Assembly: GCA_023403845.1 (NCBI GenBank) | Contig: JAEYDL010000021.1 | Location: 32,412 to 96,411, forward strand | Direction: 5' to 3' | From: Pseudomonadota bacterium | GTDB lineage: Bacteria > Desulfobacterota > Desulfovibrionia > Desulfovibrionales > Desulfovibrionaceae | DNA: 64,000 bases | Shown here: positions 34,464 to 43,403 of the stretch, piece after piece | Layout of the letters: the number at the start of each line of letters is the position of its first letter | Position numbering within the stretch: the stretch's first letter is position 1 | Notes under the pieces: generated by a model | Seen by the model: the letters and a program-made list of their open reading frames with translations, nothing else | Told to the model about the DNA's origin: nothing | The model's database searches: none | Translations under genes and position numbers: made by a program

Positions 34464-35111
34464 TCAACGGCTTTCCCAGAAGGACGGCCAGAGACGCAGC
34501 AGTTCGCGCAGGGCCTTGCCCCGGTGGCTGCGGGACATCTTCTCTTCGGGGGACAGTTCCGCCGCGGTGCGCCCGACCTCCGGATCAAAGAACAACGGAT
34601 CGTAGCCAAAGCCGTTTTTGCCGCGGGGAGCATATCCTATGCGTCCTTCCCACTGCCCGTCAGCCACAAGAGTCCGGCCTTCCGGCGTACACACGGCGAT
34701 AACCGAACGAAAACGGGCCGAACGCCGCCCAAGGGGAACGGAAGACAGAGCCGCCAGGAGCTTCAGATTGTTGCGTCCGTCTCTGGTCCCTCCTGGCAGG
34801 TCGGGCATGTCGTCGCTGTAGCGGGCGGAATAGATGCCGGGTGCCCCGTCCAGCGCGTCGACCTCAAGTCCGGAATCGTCGGCAATGGCCGTCAGGCCGG
34901 TCAACCGGGCGACCGTTCGGGCCTTGAGCAGGGCGTTTTCCTCAAAGGACGTTCCCGTTTCCTCCACCTCGGGAAGATCGGGAAAGGCATGCAGGCCGAC
35001 CACACGCAGGCCGTACGCCCTGAGCGGCTCTTCCAGTTCCCGGACCTTGCCCTGATTCCGTGTCGCCAGCACCACCGTATCGGCGGACGTAAAGGGGGAT
35101 TGCGCGTTCAT
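34464..35111 (-). CDS. rdgB: XTP/dITP pyrophosphatase (RdgB/HAM1 family)
   Basis: House-cleaning enzyme that hydrolyses dITP, XTP and ITP so that they are not built into nucleic acid. The 215-residue protein has the start VVLATRNQGKVRELEE (about 15-30), TSFEENALLKA, the catalytic DDSGLEVDAL, PGIYSARY, and NGFGYDPLFF followed by EKMSRSHRGKALREL. Length is normal. The ATG at 35111 follows AAGGAG by eight bases; the ORF extends 15 codons further without support. It is divergent from rimO, the two starts being 116 bp apart. The deaminated-purine theme is shared with the EndoQ-like gene at 23.4 kb, though they are not linked. Confidence 0.95.
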   Translation of the reverse strand: MNAQSPFTSADTVVLATRNQGKVRELEEPLRAYGLRVVGLHAFPDLPEVEETGTSFEENALLKARTVARLTGLTAIADDSGLEVDALDGAPGIYSARYSDDMPDLPGGTRDGRNNLKLLAALSSVPLGRRSARFRSVIAVCTPEGRTLVADGQWEGRIGYAPRGKNGFGYDPLFFDPEVGRTAAELSPEEKMSRSHRGKALRELLRLWPSFWESR

Positions 35112-35227
35112 GGGACTCTCCTTGCACATTGCGGACATATTGCGTACCACGGGCACAGGCCGCGCGGCCTGGTCCGTTGTGCCGTCAAACTGCCCTCTCC
35201 GTCAACACGCTCTCTATGAGGTTCCCC

Positions 35228-36532
35228 ATGTCCCAGACTCTGCGCTGTTGTTCCATCAGCCTCGGCTGCCCCAAAAACCGGGTCGATACCGAACGCCTGC
35301 TCGGTTCGCTCGGCGTGAAGGTCGTGCCCGTCGAAGACGCCGACCGGGCCGATCTGGTCTTCATCAATACCTGTGCGTTCATTCAACCCGCCATAGAGGA
35401 ATCTGTGCGCACCATAGCGCAGGCGGCCGCCGACATTGAAGACGCGGGGAAGAAGCGCCCGCTGCTCGTGGTGGCCGGCTGCCTTGTGGGCCGCTATCGC
35501 CGGGAGACGCTGGCTCCCGAGCTGCCCGAGGTGGATCTGTGGCTGGACAACAACGAGCTTGAGGACTGGCCCGCGCTGCTGGCCGGCAGGCTGGGCCTGC
35601 CCACACCGCCGCCATCCGGACGCCTGCTCAGCACGGGACCGTCCTATGCCTGGCTCAAGATCAGCGATGGCTGCCGCCATGCCTGTTCCTTCTGCACCAT
35701 TCCCCAGATTCGGGGAAAACTGCGCTCACATCCGAAGGACATGCTCGTCCGCGAAGCGCGAGAACTGCTCGATCAGGGTGTGAAGGAACTGGTCCTCGTC
35801 GCTCAGGATCTGACGGTCTGGGGCGAGGATCTCGGAGAAAGACACGGCCTGCGCACTCTGCTGGACGGCCTCCTGCCTCTGTCGGGCCTTGAACGGCTGC
35901 GCCTGCTCTATCTCTACCCCGCAGGCGTGACCAGAGACATGCTCCAGTATCTGCGCGAGGCGGGAAAGCCATTCGTCCCCTATTTCGACGTTCCGGTACA
36001 ACACGCGCATCCTGATGTGCTCTCCCGCATGGGGCGCCCCTTTGCCCGCAATCCACGCGAGGTCGTGGACCGCATCCGCAACGTCTTTCCTGAAGCGGCC
36101 CTCCGGACGAGCCTTATCGTGGGATTCCCCGGGGAAACGGAGGAGCAGTATGCCGAACTGACCCGTTTTGTGGAGGAGGTGCGCTTCCAGCATCTGGGCA
36201 TTTTCGCCTACCGCGCGGAGGAGGGTACGCCCGCGGCAGCCATGCCCGAACAGATTGACGACAAGATCAAGGAATGGAGGCGCGACGCGCTTATGGAGGT
36301 TCAGGCCGAAATCAGTGCAGAATGGCTGTCCGGTTTCGAGGGGGAACGGCTTCCCATCCTCGTGGACGCGCCCCATCCCGAATGGCCGGGACTGCATACG
36401 GGGCGTACCTGGTTCCAGGCTCCTGAAATCGACGGTCTGACCTATATCAGCGGCCCCGGCGTGAAGCCCGGAGCACTGATCGAAGCCGACATCGTAGAGT
36501 GTCGCGACTATGATCTCGTCGCTCTAAGTTGA
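35228..36532 (+). CDS. rimO: Ribosomal protein S12 methylthiotransferase RimO
   Basis: Radical SAM methylthiotransferase that modifies an Asp of ribosomal protein S12. The 434-residue protein has an N-terminal UPF0004 domain starting SISLGCPKNRVDTERLLG with Cys for the second cluster (NTCAFIQPA; VVAGCLVGRY), then the radical SAM motif CRHACSFCTIP (about 150-160) and VGFPGETEEQY. A C-terminal TRAM domain follows (LPILVDAPHPEWPGLHTGRT). I chose the ATG at 35228, with GAGG six bases upstream, over an ATG 12 bp earlier. A bidirectional terminator follows. Confidence 0.96.
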   Translation: MSQTLRCCSISLGCPKNRVDTERLLGSLGVKVVPVEDADRADLVFINTCAFIQPAIEESVRTIAQAAADIEDAGKKRPLLVVAGCLVGRYRRETLAPELPEVDLWLDNNELEDWPALLAGRLGLPTPPPSGRLLSTGPSYAWLKISDGCRHACSFCTIPQIRGKLRSHPKDMLVREARELLDQGVKELVLVAQDLTVWGEDLGERHGLRTLLDGLLPLSGLERLRLLYLYPAGVTRDMLQYLREAGKPFVPYFDVPVQHAHPDVLSRMGRPFARNPREVVDRIRNVFPEAALRTSLIVGFPGETEEQYAELTRFVEEVRFQHLGIFAYRAEEGTPAAAMPEQIDDKIKEWRRDALMEVQAEISAEWLSGFEGERLPILVDAPHPEWPGLHTGRTWFQAPEIDGLTYISGPGVKPGALIEADIVECRDYDLVALS

Positions 36533-36552
36533 GGACTGCCGACGCAAAAATG

Positions 36553-36581
36553 AAAACACCGCCCCGCAAGGGCGGCGTTTT
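36553..36581. terminator. Bidirectional terminator between rimO and the M48 protease gene
   Basis: AAAAC (36553-36557) and CCGCCC (36559-36564) pair with GGGCGG (36570-36575) and GTTTT (36577-36581), with a single A/C mismatch between the two helices and a five-base loop. The flanking A- and T-runs suit both converging transcripts. Confidence 0.88.
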
Positions 36582-36622
36582 CGTCGTACTGGTATTCTCA
36601 GCAATCCGGAGACTCGCCAGCA

Positions 36623-38119
36623 TCATTGCCACATGGAGCGGCGTTCCTCATAGATGATTTCGAAACGCTTGATCGCTTCCTGATCCTGCGGCGTGCGCAT
36701 GACCCCCTTCGCCTTGTTCAGCCAGCTTTCAGTCTTTTTTCTATCGTTCTGATACAGGGAACTGCAGGCCAGATGCAGATAGGCCTTGAACACCTCTCCG
36801 TTTTCTCCCAGAGAGCGACCATAATAGTAGTGAATTTCTGAGTCGTCCGGCAGAACGCGAAGGAGCTTTTCATAATACTGATGCGCCGTCCGGCGGTCAC
36901 CACTCGCGCTGAGCAGACGCGCGTAGAAGAACTGGGCCATGATGTCGCCGGGATCGCGCTGCAACGCCTTCCGCAGCATCTGTTCGGCGCGGGGATCTCC
37001 CTTGGTGTAATAGAAGCGTCCCGCCTCGCGCATGATCAGAGCATCCTGCGGGGCATAGGACAAGGCTCTGGCGAAAGCTTCTTCGGCCTCCCGAATCTGG
37101 TTCCGCCGCTCGGCGAGAATCCCCTGCCCCATGCAGGCCAGACTGTCCCTGCCGTTTTTGGCCAGAGCCTGCGCAAACACCCGGGCCGCGACCTCGGGTT
37201 CCCCGTAACGGGCCAGAATCAGCGTCCGGACCCGGTTGAACCGCGCGTCATCATCTCTGCGGTTACGCACGGACGCGGGCAGTCCCTGAATTCTGGCATG
37301 AATTTCATTGATCCGGCCCCCCACATCCGGGTGCGTGGACAGATACTCTGGAATCTCAATGCCGGACGTCCACTGCTTGCGCCGGATCTTTTCGAATGAT
37401 CCCTGCATGCCCTGCGGGCGATAGCCGGCCCGCACGAGATACTGCAAGCCGATCTGGTCGGCCTCGGTTTCATCCACACGGCTGTAGTTGAGCATGGCGG
37501 CCTGCCCTGCGGCCATACTCCCGGCCATCATGGCACCGCTGCCCGATCCCCCCCCGAGAAAGGCACTGGCCAAGGCCCCGAGCAGACTGGCCACCGTGAC
37601 GGCCTGCGCCCGCTCCATGCGCGTGGCGATATGCCGCTGGGTGACGTGGGCCAGCTCGTGCGCCAGAACGCCGGCCAGTTCCGATTCATGCTCAAGCTGC
37701 ATGATCAGCCCGGTATGCACGAAAACGGAACCGCCCGGCACGGCAAAGGCGTTCATGGAGTTGTGGAGAAGCACGTTGGCGCGGAAGGAAAAGGGCTGGG
37801 GAGGGAAGGTCTTGGCCAGGCGGTCCACGATGGACTGCACATACCGCTTGACTTCGGGATCTTCAACCAGCGGCATCCGCGAGCGGACCATGACGTCGAA
37901 CTTGCGTCCGAGTTCCAGCTCATCCCGGATGCCGAAACTTCCGAATAGAGCCGCATGGACCGGAAACGCCGTCTGGAGCAGGATGCACAGCATCAGCATC
38001 CAGACAAACAGCAACCGGACTCCCCTCCCGACCGCCGGGAACGTCAGCGGGCCAGGGGGAGAGGACCGGGAGGACTCACCCCCGGCCATTATGCGGAATA
38101 TCTTCAGATAATATCCCAT
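36623..38119 (-). CDS. M48 family metalloprotease with TPR domain (BepA/YfgC-like)
   Basis: Periplasmic zinc protease and chaperone-like protein of 498 residues, akin to E. coli BepA, which monitors outer-membrane protein assembly. A basic N-terminus is followed by a signal or anchor helix (LLFVWMLMLCILLQTAFPVHA, about 36-56). The protease domain has AVPGGSVFVHTGL and the zinc motif LAHELAHVTQRH (about 151-162) with the third ligand in DETEADQIGLQYL. The C-terminal half (about 290-490) is made of TPR repeats. The start overlaps the end of cysS by 16 bp. It is the last gene of the minus-strand run that begins at 43175. Confidence 0.92.
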   Translation of the reverse strand: MGYYLKIFRIMAGGESSRSSPPGPLTFPAVGRGVRLLFVWMLMLCILLQTAFPVHAALFGSFGIRDELELGRKFDVMVRSRMPLVEDPEVKRYVQSIVDRLAKTFPPQPFSFRANVLLHNSMNAFAVPGGSVFVHTGLIMQLEHESELAGVLAHELAHVTQRHIATRMERAQAVTVASLLGALASAFLGGGSGSGAMMAGSMAAGQAAMLNYSRVDETEADQIGLQYLVRAGYRPQGMQGSFEKIRRKQWTSGIEIPEYLSTHPDVGGRINEIHARIQGLPASVRNRRDDDARFNRVRTLILARYGEPEVAARVFAQALAKNGRDSLACMGQGILAERRNQIREAEEAFARALSYAPQDALIMREAGRFYYTKGDPRAEQMLRKALQRDPGDIMAQFFYARLLSASGDRRTAHQYYEKLLRVLPDDSEIHYYYGRSLGENGEVFKAYLHLACSSLYQNDRKKTESWLNKAKGVMRTPQDQEAIKRFEIIYEERRSMWQ

Positions 38120-39564
38120 ATCGGGCCTTCCGGGGTATCCCGGACTTCCACACCGAGTGAACCGAGTTCGTCGCGAACGGCATCCGAACGGGCAAAATCT
38201 CTGGCGGCTCTGGCTTCCTGCCTTTCAGCGAGGAGTGCCCCGACCCTGTCCATGTCCAACCCCCGGCGCAGCGCCCGCTTGTCCCGCAAGGCGTCAAGAA
38301 AGACCGACGGGGTCTGGGCAAACAGCCCCAGCAAAGCGTCCCAGCGCACTGCGGCCTCGCGAAAACGCAGCAGAATCGCACGGCCTCCCTCGTTGGCGCG
38401 CAGCTTCTTGTCCTCAAGCACGCGCCCGGCGAGACGAACCATGTTGAAAATATGCCCCAGCGCAGCCGCGGTATTGCAGTCATCCTCCAGAGCTTCCATG
38501 AAAGCGGCGTCCTGCTGTTCCAGCTCGACGGCCAGCTCGGCGGGAGCCGTACCCGGCTTCCATTTTTCGCGGGCCAGAGCCGCATCGACTTCGCGCAGAC
38601 ACTCGTACACGCGCTTCTGACTCCGCTCATGCTCCTCCATGCTCTCCAGAGAGAAATCTATGGGGCTGCGATAGTGCTTGCCTGCAAGGAAGAAACGCAA
38701 CGTTTCCGGAAGATAGCTCTCAAGAATGTCCCGGATCGTCTTGAAATTGCCGAGAGACTTGGACATCTTTTCCGAATCTACCTGCACGAACCCGTTATGC
38801 ATCCAGATTTTGGCCAGCGACTTGCCGAGGGCGGCTTCGGTCTGGGCAATCTCGTTTTCGTGGTGCGGGAAAATCAGATCCAGTCCTCCGCCGTGAATGT
38901 CCAGCGGCAACGGCAGATGCTTCTCGCTCATGGCCGAACATTCGATGTGCCAGCCGGGGCGACCATGCCCCCACGGGCTGTCCCACGAAGGTTCCCCGGG
39001 CTTCGCGCTTTTCCACAGCGCGAAATCCAGCGGATCCTCCTTCTCCTCGCCGGGTGCCACCCGCGCTCCCGACCGCAGATCATCAAGACTGCGCCCGGAG
39101 AGCTTGCCGTATCCGGGGAACGACCTGACCCGGAAATACACGTCGCCGGAAGGCGTGGCGTAGGCGTGTCCGCTCGCGATGAGGCGTTCGCACAACGAAA
39201 CCATTTCCGCGATGTGCTCCGTGGCTCTGGGTTCTATGTCCGCCCGCAAAACACCGAGCACGTCCATGTCCTCATGATAGGCCGCGATATAGGTTTCGGC
39301 GATATCCTCGCTGCTGGAGCCTTCATCATGCGCCCTCTTGATGATCTTGTCGTCCACGTCGGTAAAATTCCGGACGAAGGTCACATCATAGCCCTTGTAC
39401 CGCAGCAGGCGGATCAGAACGTCGAAGGCCACCGCGGACCGGGCATGCCCGATATGAGAAAGGGCATAGGCGGTTATTCCGCAGGCGTACACGCCCACCT
39501 TGCCGCCGGGGTGAACGGGGACGAAAGGTTCCTTCTTTCGGGTCATGGTGTTGTAAAACTGCAT
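38104..39564 (-). CDS. cysS: Cysteinyl-tRNA synthetase
   Basis: Charges tRNA-Cys. The 486-residue enzyme has the class I HIGH-like motif YALSHIGHARSAVAFD (about 32-47) with the zinc Cys in VYACGITAY, ECSAMSEKHLPLPLDIHGGG with further zinc ligands, and KMSKSLGNF (KMSKS, about 263-271). The helical C-terminal domain and the short tail are complete. The start at 39564 has AGGAG six bases before it; an earlier in-frame ATG has none. It is between rpiB and the M48 protease gene and overlaps the latter. Confidence 0.97.
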   Translation of the reverse strand: MQFYNTMTRKKEPFVPVHPGGKVGVYACGITAYALSHIGHARSAVAFDVLIRLLRYKGYDVTFVRNFTDVDDKIIKRAHDEGSSSEDIAETYIAAYHEDMDVLGVLRADIEPRATEHIAEMVSLCERLIASGHAYATPSGDVYFRVRSFPGYGKLSGRSLDDLRSGARVAPGEEKEDPLDFALWKSAKPGEPSWDSPWGHGRPGWHIECSAMSEKHLPLPLDIHGGGLDLIFPHHENEIAQTEAALGKSLAKIWMHNGFVQVDSEKMSKSLGNFKTIRDILESYLPETLRFFLAGKHYRSPIDFSLESMEEHERSQKRVYECLREVDAALAREKWKPGTAPAELAVELEQQDAAFMEALEDDCNTAAALGHIFNMVRLAGRVLEDKKLRANEGGRAILLRFREAAVRWDALLGLFAQTPSVFLDALRDKRALRRGLDMDRVGALLAERQEARAARDFARSDAVRDELGSLGVEVRDTPEGPIWDII

Positions 39565-39725
39565 GAATGCTCCTGAATCTTTGTATTCTTGAATGAGGCG
39601 GAGGACATTGTACCCGCGAGACCCCGGCAAGCGATCAGACGGGACAGGGCACGACGAAGGTCCGCCGCGTCTCCCGCCGGCTGCGGAATCGGCCAGAACG
39701 CCGTTTCAAAAACGACGCGGAAAGT

Positions 39726-40187
39726 CTAGGCTTCGATCTGATTCACCCGGCGCAGATGACGCCCGCCCTCAAAGGGCGTGGCAAGAAAGATATCGGCCAT
39801 ATCCAGAGCCACGCCGGGGCCGGTAACCCGCTCTCCGATGCACAGCACATTGGCATTGTTGTGCATCCTGGTGGCTCTGGCCTGAAATTCGCCACAGCAC
39901 AGCGCGGCGCGGATGCCGGGCACATGATTGGCAGTCATGCTCATTCCGATGCCGGTACCGCAAATGAGAATGCCGTAGGAAGCGGGAACATCCCCGGGAC
40001 CGGCGTTCGTACCCGCATCCGCAAGCACCCTGTCGCAAACCTGTTTCGCATAGACGGGATAATCGCAGCTTTCCGACGTGGCGGGGCCAAGATCATGCAC
40101 TTCGTGTCCCTTGTCGGAAAGATGACGCACCAGCGCGGCCTTGAGCGCAAGCCCGGCGTGATCGGAGCCGATATAGACGGTAGCCAT
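39726..40187 (-). CDS. rpiB: Ribose-5-phosphate isomerase B
   Basis: Interconverts ribose 5-phosphate and ribulose 5-phosphate in the pentose phosphate pathway. The 153-residue protein starts with YIGSDHAGLALKAAL and has the catalytic Cys in AALCCGEFQARATRMHNNAN (about 94-113) and the phosphate-binding loop ICGTGIGMSMTANHVPGIRA. It is normal length. A 27-bp gap separates it from the small protein gene upstream, and cysS follows 161 bp downstream. Confidence 0.95.
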   Translation of the reverse strand: MATVYIGSDHAGLALKAALVRHLSDKGHEVHDLGPATSESCDYPVYAKQVCDRVLADAGTNAGPGDVPASYGILICGTGIGMSMTANHVPGIRAALCCGEFQARATRMHNNANVLCIGERVTGPGVALDMADIFLATPFEGGRHLRRVNQIEA

Positions 40188-40214
40188 GCCTGTTTCCTGT
40201 AAATGTTGAGGTTG

Positions 40215-40547
40215 TCAGTCTGTAGCCAGATCGTCGGCGAAACGAATCCGCAGCGAAGAGTGCGCGCTTCTGAAGGCCTCCTCACGCATCGTCCCGAGCC
40301 TGGCGATGTCCTCTTCCAGCAAAGAAAGATCTGCTGCAATGGCTTCCCGTCTCGGATCAGCCAGCGTGGCCATCCGGGCAAGTTCTCCGGTCAGACGGAC
40401 ATGCTCTCTGTTCATGAGCCAAAGGCGATAGGCGAAACGTCGATCCGGACCGACCAGCCAGCGCAGCTCGGTCCACAGAACGCAAAGCCCCATGACCATG
40501 ATCCGGCCCACGGCGCAGAGCCTGCCAAAAGAAAAACACGCGTTCAT
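40215..40547 (-). CDS. Small hypothetical protein with hydrophobic N-terminus and coiled coil
   Basis: A 110-residue protein that I do not recognise. A hydrophobic stretch in the first about 30 residues (GRLCAVGRIMVMGLCVLW) could anchor it in the inner membrane. The rest is charged and helical, rich in Arg, Glu, Ala and Leu, and probably coiled-coil (LMNREHVRLTGELARM; LLEEDIARLGTMREEA), loosely like septum formation initiator (FtsB/DivIC) proteins. That likeness is weak. A ribosome binding site GGAG lies five bases before the ATG. It lies 16 bp after the LolB-like gene and 27 bp before rpiB, so it is in the same operon. Confidence 0.7.
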   Translation of the reverse strand: MNACFSFGRLCAVGRIMVMGLCVLWTELRWLVGPDRRFAYRLWLMNREHVRLTGELARMATLADPRREAIAADLSLLEEDIARLGTMREEAFRSAHSSLRIRFADDLATD

Positions 40548-40563
40548 TGCCTCTCCATAAATC

Positions 40564-41400
40564 CTAACGGACGTTCTTCAGCTTCTTGATGGGTTCCACA
40601 GTCGTGCCCTCGGGAAGATCAAGGGCGAGCTGGCTCGACGTAAACGGCGTCTGCGGTCGTTCCCAGTCCTTCACCAGCAGGATGGCGGCATAGCCGTCAG
40701 GATGCTCCAACCTGATCCTGTACGGCAGGGGGGGCGTTTCGTCGCCGTAGCCGATGCTCATGATCCAGCCGTCGGGTTGAGCCCAGCGAACAGGCAGCCC
40801 GGCGGGGGTCAGATCAAGTTCGCCTGCCTGCAGGCCGCCGCGCAAGAGAAAACGCAGGTTGCCCTCTTCCGTTCGGGAAGGCTTCTCGCCCCTGACGGGG
40901 CCGAAGACCTCGTGGAAGCGCCCGCGCATCAGGGCGGAAAAGTCGCGCAGGGAAAGGGGAACGGGTTTTCCGAAGTTCATCTGGATACGTTCCCGGCCCT
41001 CATGGACCAGAGCCTTTTCTTCTCCCGGCGCATAGGCCACGAACAGATTCTGATCCTCAAGCAGACGAGCAGCCAGCGAATTCACTCCCGCCATGACGTC
41101 CAGCCGAATGGGCAGCGTTCCATTACTCCAGAACAACAGGGACACGCGCCGCGTGTCCCCTTCCTTGCCGTAGCGAAGGCTTCCGCGCAGCCTGTAGGGA
41201 CCCTGTTCCGCTCCACGGGCGTCGCCATAGTCTTCAAAGGCGCTCCATACGGCCGAAGCCTCCGTTTCGGGCAGCGCGGCTTCAGGCGACACGGAGGTCC
41301 GCGGCGCACAGGCGGTCAGAGCCAGAGCGAGCGACAGGACAACTCCCCCAAGGGCGCGTCCCGCTGTCCGGAAAGGGGAAAAAGAACATGCTGCAATCAT
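40564..41400 (-). CDS. Outer-membrane lipoprotein, LolB-like
   Basis: A 278-residue lipoprotein. The signal peptide ends in a lipobox (LALTACAP, Cys near residue 31). The mature part has the beta-rich pattern of LolA/LolB folds: YRLRGSLRYGKEGDTRRVSLLFW, then IRLDVMAGVNSLAARLLED, ending in QLALDLPEGTTVEPIKKL. LolB receives lipoproteins from LolA and inserts them in the outer membrane; in this lineage the role is inferred from fold pattern and from the position next to a TPR lipoprotein gene. The start overlaps that gene's stop (ATGA), so the two are coupled. A DUF4292-type protein is the alternative. Confidence 0.7.
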   Translation of the reverse strand: MIAACSFSPFRTAGRALGGVVLSLALALTACAPRTSVSPEAALPETEASAVWSAFEDYGDARGAEQGPYRLRGSLRYGKEGDTRRVSLLFWSNGTLPIRLDVMAGVNSLAARLLEDQNLFVAYAPGEEKALVHEGRERIQMNFGKPVPLSLRDFSALMRGRFHEVFGPVRGEKPSRTEEGNLRFLLRGGLQAGELDLTPAGLPVRWAQPDGWIMSIGYGDETPPLPYRIRLEHPDGYAAILLVKDWERPQTPFTSSQLALDLPEGTTVEPIKKLKNVR

Positions 41401-43175
41401 AACGCTTCCAGTTTCTTGCGAATGACGTCCGGCTGAGGATGCTTGAGGTTCAGAGCGCGTTCCCATCCCTTCCGGGCTTCTTCCCGTCTGCCCTGCGCGG
41501 CGGCAATATCTCCGTAATGATCCCAGATGGCCGCATCGTTGCCGTCCGGCAGGACAACGGCCCGGGAAATGGTCGCCCACGCCTCGGCGGTCATCCCCTT
41601 GCGGAACTGGGCCCAGGCCAGAGAATCAAGCACATAACCGTGATTGGGAGAGAGCTTGACCGCCCGTTGCAGCAAGTCCAGCGCCCGGTCCAGTTCCTTT
41701 CCCCTCTCAGCCAGCGAATAGCCCACATAATTCAGGGCCGGAGCAAAGTCCGGATGCGAGACCGCAAGCTGTTCCATGAGACGGAACGCCTCGTTCTTTC
41801 TGCCCAGCGAATCAAGGATGCTGCCGCGCATGTACAGGAAATTCTCATCCGAGGGCCAAAGCGTCAGAGCAGTGTCCGTCGCGGTCAGAGCCTCGCTGTA
41901 CAGGTCATCCGTCAGATAAAGGTGCACCTCCATCAGACGAAAATCCCTGTCTTCCGGAAACAGCTCCTGCCCGTGACGAATCAGCGGCAGAGCCTCGGGA
42001 CGCCGATCCGTATCATGAAGCAGCTGAATACGCAGTCGCAGCGCCCGATCGTAAAAACGATTTCCCTCCGGAATGGCGGCGAGCAGATCAAGTGTTTCCT
42101 GAACGTTCTTGTGGTACTCGAAGGCAATGGCTGCCAGATAGAAATTGACCTCGTCGGGCACGCCCGGGCGATCCTTCAGCTCCTGCAGCAACGTTTCCGC
42201 TTCCCTGAACAGCTTGGAATCCAAAAACAATGTGGCCGCAGTGAGACGAAAACCGAAAGTGTCCGGTCCTCTTCTGGCATATTCAAGCGCCCTTTCACCC
42301 CGGCCGGACTGCATTTCACCCTCTACAAGCCGGATCCATACATCCTCGTTCTCGGGGTCCTGTTCCAGAAGGCTCGCATAAATTTCCGAGGCCTCGGAAT
42401 AGGCCTTCTCCTGCTCCAGAAGACGGGCCAGTTCAAACCAGGCATCCAGGAATTCAGGGCTTTCCTCTACGGCCAGACGCAGCTCACGAATAGCAGGCCG
42501 CGGCCTGTTCAGACCATGCAGGGCCTGCGCGTGCGCGTAGCGCACGAACGGCGTGCGCATGTCTCCCGGCAAGGCGGAAAGGATACGGTCGGCTTCGAGG
42601 AAACGACCGGTCTTGACGTACAGGATGCCAAGCTCCTGCTTCGCCATGCGGGAATGGGGATGAGCGCGCTCGTAATCCTGCAGGATATGTACGGCCCGCT
42701 CGTTGTCCCCCTGATTGATCCAGGTTTCGGCCAGCAAAAGATGCAGGCTGAGATCGCCGGGGACACGCAAAATGGCCTTTTCAAGCAGATTCCGCGCCTC
42801 TCCGTTCTCCTTGTTCAGAATGAGCCATGCCGCGGCGTCGATAAAGGGCTGCGGTCGAGACTCGATGGACAGAAGAATGGAAGAGGCTTCCAGCACGCCT
42901 TCCCGATCGTCGTTCCGGATAGACTGATCCAGCAGCAGAGTCGCGTAGGTGAGCTGGGCTTCGGGGGTCAGATCCCACTGGACGGGTTCGGCGGGAACGC
43001 TCCGGGCGCAGCCGGTGAACACCTGCACCGTAAGAGCCGCACAGAAAAGACTGCGCAGAAGGCCGTGCAACAAAGGAGTACGACCGGAAGCATCCGGAGC
43101 AGACGCTTCTCTGACCGGAAGCGAAGCTGCGGACCGACCCGCAGCAAAACGGGGCAAATGAACACGGAAACTCAT
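41397..43175 (-). CDS. TPR-repeat lipoprotein
   Basis: A 592-residue protein with a long basic N-terminus, a signal helix (LLRSLFCAALTVQVFTGC) and a lipobox-like FTGC (about residue 55). The rest is a solenoid of about a dozen TPR units, for example AVHILQDYERAHPHSRMAK and ALDLLQRAVKLSPNHGYVL. It has no enzyme motif and is probably an envelope scaffold. It is first in a run of six minus-strand genes and is translationally coupled to the LolB-like gene. The long head before the signal helix suggests the true start might be further in, but MSFRVHL has the better ribosome binding site (CAGGG). Confidence 0.85.
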   Translation of the reverse strand: MSFRVHLPRFAAGRSAASLPVREASAPDASGRTPLLHGLLRSLFCAALTVQVFTGCARSVPAEPVQWDLTPEAQLTYATLLLDQSIRNDDREGVLEASSILLSIESRPQPFIDAAAWLILNKENGEARNLLEKAILRVPGDLSLHLLLAETWINQGDNERAVHILQDYERAHPHSRMAKQELGILYVKTGRFLEADRILSALPGDMRTPFVRYAHAQALHGLNRPRPAIRELRLAVEESPEFLDAWFELARLLEQEKAYSEASEIYASLLEQDPENEDVWIRLVEGEMQSGRGERALEYARRGPDTFGFRLTAATLFLDSKLFREAETLLQELKDRPGVPDEVNFYLAAIAFEYHKNVQETLDLLAAIPEGNRFYDRALRLRIQLLHDTDRRPEALPLIRHGQELFPEDRDFRLMEVHLYLTDDLYSEALTATDTALTLWPSDENFLYMRGSILDSLGRKNEAFRLMEQLAVSHPDFAPALNYVGYSLAERGKELDRALDLLQRAVKLSPNHGYVLDSLAWAQFRKGMTAEAWATISRAVVLPDGNDAAIWDHYGDIAAAQGRREEARKGWERALNLKHPQPDVIRKKLEAL

Positions 43176-43382
43176 GGCCGGACCCTGAAAGGTTGAAGCA
43201 CTGAACAGAACCGTACAGATAACGCAAACATTTTGGAACAACAACCGAAATATTCATGTTCCAAAGCCTGTTTCATCAGATCGGAAACGGAATTTCTCTC
43301 TCCCAGGTTCTGCAAGATCGAACCGCCGAAGTGATTGCGGATGGCCCTCCTGCCGGTCCCTTCATCAGGAAAGGAGGCCAGT

Positions 43383-43403
43383 CCGGCACGGTGCTAGTGC
43401 CGG
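43383..43403 (-). repeat. Hairpin over the stop codon of the sigma factor gene
   Basis: CCGGCAC at 43383-43389 pairs with GTGCCGG at 43397-43403; the loop contains the TAG stop codon of the sigma factor gene. It lacks a T-tract. It may mark the mRNA end or affect termination of translation. Confidence 0.45.
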